Assembly: GCA_029948255.1 (NCBI GenBank)
Contig: JALIZF010001875.1
Coordinates: 1,035,286-1,099,285, forward strand
Source: Telmatactis stephensoni
Lineage: Eukaryota; Cnidaria; Anthozoa; Actiniaria; Isophelliidae
Length of the DNA: 64,000 nt
Direction: 5' to 3'
A program made the position numbers and the translations under genes. The first letter of the stretch is position 1, and every line of letters starts with the position of its first letter. Under the pieces are notes generated by a model. The model was not told the DNA's origin. It did not search any database and saw nothing but the letters and a program-made list of their open reading frames with translations. Of this stretch, positions 1 through 8,797 are shown piece after piece.

Positions 1-72
1 GAGTAGATACTAGGCGCTTGTTGAGTGATGACAGTGTTTCAGTATGGGTTTACACGATGGGCATGGGCTGGG

Positions 73-1330
73 TCAGCGTACAGTTGATGCCTTTGCCTGC
101 TGGATACCACTTGTACTTGCCACAGGCCTGAAACCAGAGTCAAGTCTGACAGACTGGCTGCTTGACATTGGAGTCTTGTCTCCTGGAGTTATAACTGACC
201 CAATTTTACCAATGAAGGCAGCCATTTTTTCTGCATCCATCGAAAATTTTAAATCACTATGGGCCACTGGATTGACCTTATATTTCAAACTCAACAAGTT
301 CTGAATTCTTGAGCTTAGTTGTTTCTTACTATAAAGAAGGGTCATATCACTAGCTCGATTTTAATACATGCCGTGTAAACCCATAATTATGTTGGAGAAT
401 TTTCTGCATCAAACGAAGATCTTTGTTCTGTTTAGCTAATAACTTATGCTTAAAATGGACAAGAGCTTTTAATTCAGTGATTAAAACACTCTCTCGTTGT
501 TTCACAGCTTTTACGAGCGTCTCACAAGCCTTGTGAATCTCCGCAGTTATGACTTCTTCCCTCTCCTGTAACCCTCTGGCCGCTTTTTCGATATCTTTGA
601 TAGATTCGGTCAAAGGTTGGGCCTGCTCATATAAACGATTTAACTGTGCCCTTAAATATTCTCTATATGAACAAGCCGACTCCTTAACGAACTGATATTT
701 ATGGTCCTTATGCTCTAGGAGCTGACAATCCCTACAGGTTAGCTTCTCGCAGTTGCCACAGAATAATTTTAGCGGCTCGTGAGGGTGAACAGTGCAAAAA
801 ATAGGTCGTTGGTCTTCAAAGGATGAAGTAGCGCTTGCTCGATATTCTTCCATCGTTTGAACTGTATGATCCTTAGTAACTCGCACTCTTTGGTGTGCTT
901 GTACACATGCATCGCAAAGCCAGTCAGTACAATCTAAACAGTGCGATGTAGCAGGGCTTTTATCTTCACAGGACGTACAAACGCGCTCGTTGTTTTCTTT
1001 CTTACGAGAGATTTTACTCAGAGATTCCAACATGAATTGATTGTCGAGGAATCCGCTAATACCCTTTTGAGGCACCAAGAATTCTTGCCCACAAGTAGGG
1101 CATTTGAGCCTAGAAAGCCCCTGAGATCCAGCACTGACCGTTGGGTTTTGTTTTTGGTCCTGTTGTTGCTGGTTATATCGTTCTTCTAAGCAATTAAAAC
1201 AAAAACTATGAAGGCACGGTAAAAGCTTTGGGTTTGAGTCCGGAGCAGCTTTACGGCAAACACCACACAAATTGAACAAAGATTCTTCGTCAGTTTCTTC
1301 GTTGGTAGTGCTGGATCCTCCTTCAGCCAT
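73..1330 (-). CDS. TIF1 (TRIM24/33)-like RING/B-box/coiled-coil protein, 5' part, frameshifted
   Basis: Start chosen at the second Met (1330), which begins MAEGGSS; an upstream in-frame Met at 1384 would add 18 residues. Visible domains: RING with C22, C25, C39, H41, C44, C47, C77, C80 and a long insert before the last pair; B-box 1 about 118-155; B-box 2 about 179-210; coiled coil about 218-326. The frame stops at 350-352, but the next frame (345-73) begins TLLYSKKQLSSRIQ, matching the conserved TLLYSK-type block that follows the coiled coil in TIF1 proteins. Removing one A from the AAAA run at about 357-360 would join the frames, so this is a 1-nt frameshift or sequence error, not two genes. 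The second frame ends at 73 by a stop or an unrecognised splice donor. Family members are nuclear chromatin co-regulators with PHD-bromodomain C-termini; that part would lie outside the window. No intron is seen in 1.2 kb, so a retrocopy is possible. Confidence 0.8.
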
Positions 1331-1384
1331 TCCGATTCTAATTTTACGGTTAAAAACGCTAAAACTTCCAACTAAAAGGAACAA

Positions 1385-1480
1385 AAAAGCTACATTTTCA
1401 ACAATTCAACATGGCGGCTGTAATGAGCTTCACTCGCCATTGACAGTGGACACGTGACGCGTTTCATGAATATTCATGAG
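1385..1480 (-). promoter_or_regulatory. Promoter-like region of the TIF1-like gene
   Basis: Directly upstream of the minus-strand TRIM gene lie a YY1-type motif AACATGGCGGC (1409-1419), a CACGTG E-box (1451-1456) and a perfect 16-bp palindrome TCATGAATATTCATGA (1464-1479). YY1 and E-box motifs are common at animal housekeeping promoters. The functional assignment is inferred from position. Confidence 0.35.
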
Positions 1481-4375
1481 GTTCGACCCGCCATTTATGG
1501 ACCATTGGATATTTGTTACGTAAAATTACCTCATGATTCTTTCACCTCAATTCCATTCAAAAACACTTCAAATTAAAATAAAATTATTTGATTAAGTTAT
1601 AATTTTCCTCGCCTCTGTAAGAAGCTAAATTTGATTATGATAATTTTAATTGTAAATATGACCAGCTGGATCGGGGGACAACTTGAACATGAAAAATTTC
1701 GTGTTTCAGATCTCGGACTACCGTTAACTCGCCGTATCGGTTTCATTTCTCTCAAACGAAACTAAAACATCGCCGCTGATTTTCGCTACTCCATCTTACA
1801 CTTGAAAAATAAAGAAAAGGGGTGTAAAAAGGCATCCAAAAATAAAAACAAAAACTTAATTAGAAGAATAACAATTAGAGAGAGAGAAAAATAGGAAGAA
1901 GACGGAAATAAACCAATAATGAAATAGCACTGCTTATACTTGTGTTAAGTTGCAAATTTACATGAAAAGTCTTTCAAAAATAAACCCTTTACAGTTAGAA
2001 ACGTATTTATTGTTGCAATCATCACACCACCTGCAAGGCATCATCATCAGCATCATCCTATTACTGCTAGCAGGCCACCCTTCACAATAGCTGCTGGTCA
2101 TCAGCTTTATTCACCCAATCAGAACGTTTGGACTTCTCATCACCATCATTGTCATTATAATCATTGTCATCATCATCATCATCATGAATATCTCCATCGC
2201 AAACATTAAATAATTTTCAAGATCGTTGTCGCCTTTATATCGTCCCATAAATCATTAATAATATTATCATCATTGATAATTTCTTCATCATTATCCTACC
2301 TCATGCAGAAGCCGTTTTTCTCATCATCTAATCATCATCATCATCATCATCATCAATGATATCATCTGTCTTTTATAGTTACGACTAGCTAATTGTCTTA
2401 AATCATGGTCTAAGTTTTTAACACTAATATATGAAATCCGAATGTGGCCTAAAGCTGCTGAAAAGAATTGAATGACTGTCAAATACATAAGATTACTCAA
2501 TGTTGGTCAGAGTACAAAACGAAACAAGCGATTGACTGATGAGCTGACACAAGGCAGGTGCACGGCCAGTCTCCTGCTGCCATAGAAACTACGAAACCCT
2601 AGATCGACTGTTACCTGTTGAGAATTAAATTCCATGTGATTCATCTCTAGATAAATAGACCGGTCCTTTTAAACGTTGAATATTTATAAAAGATGTAAAA
2701 ACAAGGTGAAAAGGAAGTAGAAGGGAAGAATACCAGGAAATAAGCGTCGTATCAGCAATGAATAGCAGAAACGAAACATTAGCGATGAATAGTGCATTAT
2801 GTCATCATTTCACTACAATTACTAAAATGCGTTGCCCACTTTTTTTAGCTTATTAAGTAATTAACACCAGTTGTTCTACATTTCGCAAAAGGGAATCATA
2901 ATCTGAAGAAGGCAATTGTTACAGCATATTCTAAATAATGTGGTATATAGTTCTAGACGGCGTTGAGCAAATACGGGTTAATCATTTTTCGAAATTTCAA
3001 GGGCTTACTTAAATTGATATTAAAAAAAACAACACAATACGAAGGAATTGAAATTATTCAGTCGATCAGGTTGTTGCATAGCCCTAAAGTTTTTAGTACT
3101 ATTTCAAAAGGTAATTAACGTTGTCGAGTGAGAGGCTTCAACCTCAGAGACTAGACCGAAAAGGAGTATGGGTAGATGTAACAATTTAGTCTTTGGTCTG
3201 AGTTTTTAGCAATTTCAAATGTACGGCCGCTTTGGGGAGTAAGGTCGAGACAAGTGAGATGTGCCTTGCTGTGTTGTGATATTCACGTAGTGTTATAGCT
3301 TTGAGCTTATTTCTTACTTTCAGTCTAGTCATATGGTCTTATTTGAAATTTTAGTCCGAGAACCTTCTCGTAAAATAGGTGCAAATTACTACGTGTAGCG
3401 CATTATAAAAGATGAATGAATGAATGAATCAAACTACGACTGACTGGCAAGGGATCTGTTGTCTTCAGTTGAAGGAAAACTGAAAGAATTGAAACCCGTT
3501 CAGCAGGTGGCATGGCTATTAAACTGACAACAAGCGAGGCAAAACACTATTGACACTTCGTAAAACACCAGTTAATATTATCAAAACAACAACCTTTAAG
3601 TTGTCTTTTGTAACTTTTCATTGTTCTCCTTAATGACATCATCGCCTAAGAATGTATCTGTTACTATGGCAATCATCACACAGTAAGACAGCTTTGGAAA
3701 GCAGCTTTTAATTTTTTTGTTTGCTTTCCTCTTGAGCTTTTTAGCCGTTGAGCAAACAAACTAGTTTAAAGCTAAACGAATTTTTTTGTTTACCAGAAGA
3801 CTCTCTTCAAAGAAATCTGGATTTCACAGCAAAACCTGATTAAGTTTCCCAATTCTTTTCTTCATTAATTGGTAACTATGTGACCAAGTTAAACACTAAG
3901 ATTGTTTGTCATGATAACCGTTGGCATGGTAGTCACGTAAGTATCTTGCGTCAATGTCAGAACAAATGACAATCACTCAGCCATGCAGCTTTGACGAACA
4001 GCAAGTCCTTTACTGGCAACAGTAAATGACTTAAGTTCTCGTGTGATTGGTCGTTGACGGTTGTTGGATGGGTGGGTAATGAAAATATAAGATAGCTAAT
4101 TGGATGGTAATGTTGAATAAGCTTATACAGCTTGGTAACAGGCTCTGTTGTGTTCTTGGCTTTAGGCAAATTTCTACAATTATCTGAAGAAGGACAGCCA
4201 CATACCATGCATCAAAGTCTACGTTCCATTTGCTAGAGACTTCTGAACTGCTTGTCAAAAGGCGCATTTATGAAGGGCTAGCCTTTTCTAGAAATACCTA
4301 TGGGATTAACATCGATTATGGTGTTCATCACCATTGTCAACATTTTGTTTTTCTCACTGCCGGGTATTTTTGGAC
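1481..4375. other. Non-coding stretch with ATC/CAT microsatellites
   Basis: No convincing gene is seen. CAT/ATC trinucleotide-rich DNA lies at about 2028-2390, with pure runs at 2168-2185 and 2331-2355. A short GAAT repeat lies near 3412-3429. The remainder is AT-rich with only short chance reading frames. Confidence 0.6.
3095..3176 (+). mobile_element. Relic end of the MITE family seen at 21453
   Basis: The stretch reads CTATTTCAAAAGG, then GTTGTCGAG, then GACTAGACCGAAAAGG and AGTATGGGTAG. It is the same order of blocks as the left end of the inverted-repeat element at 21453-21742. No matching right end was found nearby, so this is a truncated copy. Confidence 0.6.
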
Positions 4376-4427
4376 GATATTTACCTTGCGATATTTACCT
4401 TGCGATATTTACCTTGCGATATTTATA
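4376..4427. repeat. 14-bp tandem repeat, about 3.6 copies
   Basis: The unit GATATTTACCTTGC is repeated in perfect tandem three times and then begins a fourth time. Confidence 0.9.
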
Positions 4428-4771
4428 ACTTGAGCTTAAATTCACAAATATGTTTGTAGATTAATTGGGTTTAGCTTCATTTGAATAGATTTGGTCGCGC
4501 GCTAGCTATTGTTAGATGCGCGCTTAATGTTTTGATCACAAATTGTTTTCTTATGTTGTAACGAGCATTTTAGATGTTATAATTACCCTGAGGATGACCG
4601 CGTAGGTTGAAAGCTCGGTAAAATAAAGTGAATGTATTAAGGTTGATGAAGCAAATCTATCCAAATGAAATATTGAACTTGTCATACTCTCTTGCTCGAG
4701 GCTTTCCCTGCGTTTGTGCACGCCACTTTTGTCGAATTCAATATCGGCATCATCAACTCGAAAAAGGCCAT

Positions 4772-4791
4772 ACACACACACACACACACAC
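4772..4791. repeat. (AC)10 microsatellite
   Basis: A pure AC dinucleotide run. Confidence 0.95.
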
Positions 4792-5051
4792 GTACGGTGA
4801 ACTAAGTTGTTAACCCCACACCACAAATTCTGGCATGATCAACTACAAAAACCGAGAAAATCCTTTTTAGCGTTCTATGCATTTGCTTGGTTCCAAATAA
4901 AAAGCGATCACGTGGTTTTCGCTTAGAATGCCACGCACTAACAAATGTTTTACTTGTCTCCTGTTTTCTCCAGTGTGCGTCGGAGTGAAGTGCTAAAATT
5001 GCAGAATATGCTGTTCTTTTTTGTTTGTTTGTACGTTCGTACGTTTGTTTG

Positions 5052-5595
5052 TTTGATTGTTTGATTGTTTGATTGTTTGATTGTTTGATTGTTTGATTGT
5101 TTGATTGTTTGATTGTTTGATTGTTTGATTGTTTGATTGTTTGATTGTTTGATTGTTTGATTGTTTGATTGTTTGATTGTTTGATTGTTTGATTGTTTGA
5201 TTGTTTGATTGTTTGATTGTTTGATTGTTTGATTGTTTGATTGTTTGATTGTTTGATTGTTTGATTGTTTGATTGTTTGATTGTTTGATTGTTTGATTGT
5301 TTGATTGTTTGATTGTTTGATTGTTTGATTGTTTGATTGTTTGATTGTTTGATTGTTTGATTGTTTGATTGTTTGATTGTTTGATTGTTTGATTGTTTGA
5401 TTGTTTGATTGTTTGATTGTTTGATTGTTTGATTGTTTGATTGTTTGATTGTTTGATTGTTTGATTGTTTGATTGTTTGATTGTTTGATTGTTTGATTGT
5501 TTGATTGTTTGATTGTTTGATTGTTTGATTGTTTGATTGTTTGATTGTTTGATTGTTTGATTGTTTGATTGTTTGATTGTTTGATTGTTTGATTG
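5052..5595. repeat. Pure 8-bp satellite, 68 copies of TTTGATTG
   Basis: A homogeneous array of TTTGATTG spans 544 bp. Because 8 is coprime to 3 and the minus strand of the unit contains no stop codon, long frames are open across it, coding an 8-residue period NNQTIKQS. These frames are a by-product of the repeat and not evidence for a protein. The flanks hold degenerate GTTT repeats. Confidence 0.95.
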
Positions 5596-5779
5596 TACTT
5601 TTGTTTGTTTTATGTCGTTCACCGCCAGGAGAAAAAGTGATTGTACGTTTGTGTAGATTAAACAGATCTAGGAATAACTTATAACGGTTGAGATTTAAAC
5701 TTCTAACTGGAACTGAAATTTTACTTCTCTGGACGTTTCGGATGGCATCCGCCATTCTTCTTCAATGCTGGGACTTGGA

Positions 5780-6058
5780 GGACTGGGAACCAGATAGAAC
5801 GCGGTCCCAGGTTCCCGACACTGAACTCAACACGTAGACCTTTCTTCCGGTTGAGCTTCGGGGAGCGTGCTTTGACGTAAATCGCTTCTCGAATACCACG
5901 TTCAAACCACCGCTTTTACCGATCCAAAATGTTGGCCTTAGCCAACGAAAAGAAGTGTCCTTCGTGTTGTTTAGCGTGTTCGAAGACAGCTGAAGTAGTA
6001 CCATAGCCCCCGGCACGGCAATGCTATAGCCCCCGGCATAGCCCCCGGCACGGCAATG
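5780..6058 (-). pseudogene. Inverted GIY-YIG end of a Penelope-like element
   Basis: Read on the minus strand, this segment encodes TTSAVFEHAKQHEGHFFSLA, then ANILDR, an in-frame TAA, then KRWFERGIREAIYVK and SPKLNRK. That is the C-terminal part of the GIY-YIG endonuclease region of Penelope-like retroelements. The plus strand at about 6601-6725 carries the same block, so the two face each other across the RT fragment. A short GCCCCCGGCA-type triplication lies at the junction (about 6003-6058). The copy is not functional. Confidence 0.75.
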
Positions 6059-6807
6059 CTCTTGGATTCCCAGGTAGAGATTAAGGACGATGGTCATTTA
6101 TCAGTTTCGGTCTATAGAAAACCTACGCACACGGACCAATACTTGGCCTTCGACTCCCATCGCCCATTGGAACACAAGCTAGGAATTGTTATTAGGACAC
6201 TTCACAACAGAGCGCAAACCATTGTCATGGAGGATTCCACCCGTCGGGATGAATTAGATCGTTTAAGACACATGCTGGGTAAGACCTTGAACCTTTCACA
6301 AGGCTCTTAAACGTCTGCATACTGGGAACACTGAAGCAATGGGAATACTTTGAATCGAAAGGTGAACGTCACCCTTCCTTATGTGAAGACTGTATCAGAG
6401 AAACTCAGAGAAACGAATATTTCAAAATTAAACTTCGGCACCTCTACCATCTTTAGACCCCAATAGACTTGAGACAGATTCTAGTGCATCCCAAAGATAA
6501 GGTCCCAAAGGGCTCAAAGAGTGATCTCGTTTACCAACTTGAATGTGAAAAATGTGGTGATTCTTACATTGGTGAGACCTCGCAACCACTTAAAGAGTGC
6601 TTCAAACAGCATTGCCGTGCCGGGGGCTATGGTACTACTTCAGCTGTCTTCGAACACGAAAGACACACCTTTTCGTTGGGGGAAAAGCGGTGGTTTGAGT
6701 GTGGTATTCGAGAAGCGATTTACGCCGCCCTCGAATTAACGCCGCCCCCGAATAAGCGCCGCTTCAGATATCCTTTAAATGTGATAACGCGGCGCTTAAA
6801 CAGGTAA
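6056..6807 (+). pseudogene. Penelope-like retroelement fragment: RT C-terminus plus GIY-YIG
   Basis: From 6056 to 6310 the frame reads VSVYRKPTHTDQYLAF, then SHRPLEHKLGIV and RTLHNRAQT. This is the hallmark post-RT motif of Penelope-like elements. A connecting stretch with TLPYVKTVSEKLRE lies near 6366-6410 in another frame. At 6469-6807 comes VHPKDKVPKGSKSDLVYQLE, CGDSYIGETSQPLKE and SAVFEHERHTF, then REAIY. This is a GIY-YIG endonuclease core. Frameshifts and missing N-terminal RT show a truncated, dead copy. After about 6740 the sequence no longer resembles the family. Confidence 0.8.
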
Positions 6808-7267
6808 ATACGGTATTGGTGGTTAGAGGGGACAACTAAGCTGCAAAGCAGGCAATCTGTTAGGGTTGGTGCAATTTGGGGGATGTGGGATTCCTGAGTG
6901 AGCACCGGCGATGTACCGGAAATGTAGCCAAGCAAAACCAAGGAAGTCGAGAGGGGGGAAAGAGCCCTCTCTCCTATCACTCATACTTTTTTTGACATTT
7001 TCTCACATCTTTTTGTACTTGAGTCTCAAATTCCCCCAATTAACTACCCACTGTAAAAACTATCGTTCTTCAAAGAGTTAACGTAGAGTAAACGAAGACG
7101 AAGAAGACTGAACCCAAAATATGACTGGTAGTCCAATTAAGTCTGAGACACTCTAAAAGGTACCAGATTGCAGATTTTGACCCCTAAAAGGTACGACAAG
7201 CATCCCCTTCCATTTACGATCGGAGCCCCCCCGATGTCATCAGTTTCAGTATAAATTAAAGTGTCAC

Positions 7268-7650
7268 TATATTAGGTTGGCAGTGTTCAAAACTATCAAA
7301 CAAGGTCAAGAGACCATAATACTAAGAGAGCGAAGCTCAGTATTGATGTCTGTGCCATGTTCGTGGCGGCTAAGGCTATTTTTAGTAACTTCGCCATCGC
7401 GCGCGCAAGGCACTTAAACAATAGAATTCAAACGGTCCCTTCCGCGCGCACGCCAAAAAGCAAATTCTATTGGTTGAGGGCCTTGCGCGCGCGACTGGCG
7501 AAGTTACTAAAAATAGCCTTAGCCGCCACGAACATGGCACAGACATCAATACTGAGCTTCGCTCTCTTAGTATTATGGTCTCTTGACAAGGTAAGATAAA
7601 GAGCTAGCGACACAAGCTCTGGGGGAAGGTTGTGGCCATATGTACGGTGG
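7268..7650 (+). repeat. Dispersed repeat (AGGTTGGCAGTGTT...GGTTGTGGCC) split by a foldback MITE
   Basis: AGGTTGGCAGTGTT at 7274 and GGGGGAAGGTTGTGGCC at about 7620 belong to one repeat. It is found uninterrupted at about 13663-13740 and 16511-16605, where the two blocks are joined by CTGACCATCAAGGTAAGA. Here they are separated by the element 7307-7585. Confidence 0.75.
7307..7585. mobile_element. 279-bp foldback MITE with about 105-bp arms and 7-bp TSD
   Basis: The left arm begins CAAGAGACCATAATACTA and the right arm ends with its exact reverse complement. Pairing continues for about 105 bp with one small indel. A loop of about 70 bp contains a further AATAGAATT/AATTCTATT pair. ACAAGGT flanks both sides (7300-7306 and 7586-7592). 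Two empty sites near 13695 and 16550 confirm the boundaries. It has no coding capacity; the superfamily is undetermined. Confidence 0.9.
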
Positions 7651-7664
7651 CCCACAATGCAAAA

Positions 7665-7860
7665 TTCCTTTGAAAACACAACAAAGTTTTATGGAACACA
7701 ACAATCTTTCACAGAACACAACAAAGTTTCGTGGAACACAACAATTTTTCACTGAACGCAACAAAGTTTCGTGGAACACAACAATCTCTCCGACAGAACA
7801 CAACAAAGTTTCAAAGTACACAAGTCTTTCACAAGCAACTAAAATCTTTCACGGGGCAAC
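7665..7860 (+). repeat. Degenerate AACACAACAAAGTTTC tandem repeat
   Basis: Alternating blocks GAACACAACAAAGTTTCGTG and GAACACAACAATCTTTCAC recur about every 27 bp. The same family occurs reverse-complemented at about 11555-11735. Confidence 0.75.
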
Positions 7861-8448
7861 ACTCTTTCACACGCACAGCTGCCACAGGCTTCCCAGTCAA
7901 TCAATCAATTCAATTCAATCAATCAATTAACTTTATTTACCCACGGTAAACGCCATCAGTGGGACTGTTTTTCAGACGTGCCGTGCTAAAAATATATATA
8001 TACAATGTAAAAAGCTAATGTCTAATTACTGTCCCAGTCTGATTATCTGTGGATTATGTCTGGTAACGGTCATTTAATTTCCAGGTTGAAAGCTAAATAT
8101 ACCCTGTTAGAAATGCTCTCAAAATGACTGATTTTTTCAAACATTATGGCAAATATTGAGTTCAAAAATAAAGATTAATGCTTATTTAAGTCTCGGAACT
8201 CAGGGATAACTTGTTACCTCTTTCTCTCATCCCTCCCCTCCCCTCACCCCTATTTGCGTGTTCAAATGGAACGTTCTGGTGTACGTCGATCAGGTGGCAC
8301 ATACAGCACAATCGGAGGAACAGTGAAAACGATAGCCTGGTTTTCACTATCGAAGCAAGACAACGCCAAGCTCGTGTTTTTACTTGTAAAAGTAGCGACG
8401 CAAGCATAAACGCTACCGCAAAAGAACGGAAGGTTTTATTTTTCTTGC

Positions 8449-8797
8449 GCGGGCTTGCGTCGTCTTGCGTCGTCTTTCGTTGTCTTACGTTGTCTTGCGT
8501 CGTCTTGCGTCGTCTTTCGTTGTCTTGCGTCGTCTTGCGTTGTCTTGCTTCGTCTTGTGCCGTCTTTCGTTTTCTTGCGTTGTCTTGCGTTGTCTTGCGT
8601 CGTCTTGCGTCGTCTTGCGTCGTCTTGCGTCGTCTTGCGTCGTCTTTCGTTGCCTTGCGTCGTCTTGCGTCGTTTTGCTTCGTCTTGCGTTGTCTTGCGT
8701 CGTCTTGCATGCGTTGTGTTGAGTCATCGTGCGTGGTCTTGCGTGGTTTTCCGTTGTCTTGCGTCGTCTTGTGTTGTCTTGCGTCGTCTTGCGTCGT
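8449..8797. repeat. Decamer minisatellite CGTCTTGCGT, about 35 degenerate copies
   Basis: The unit (C/T)GTCTTGCGT is tandemly repeated with point variants. Several overlapping long frames are open on both strands (SCVVLRRLAS-like on plus, DARRRKTTQ-like on minus) simply because the repeat lacks stops; none is taken as a gene. Confidence 0.9.

Noticed and set aside
44..304. 86-codon plus-strand frame at the left edge
   Set aside because: Antisense to the TIF1-like coding block, which has the recognisable TLLYSKKQ motif.
4802..5755. 317-codon minus-strand frame rich in NNQTIKQS
   Set aside because: It consists almost wholly of the 8-bp satellite, which has no minus-strand stop in any phase; the flanking residues show no domain.
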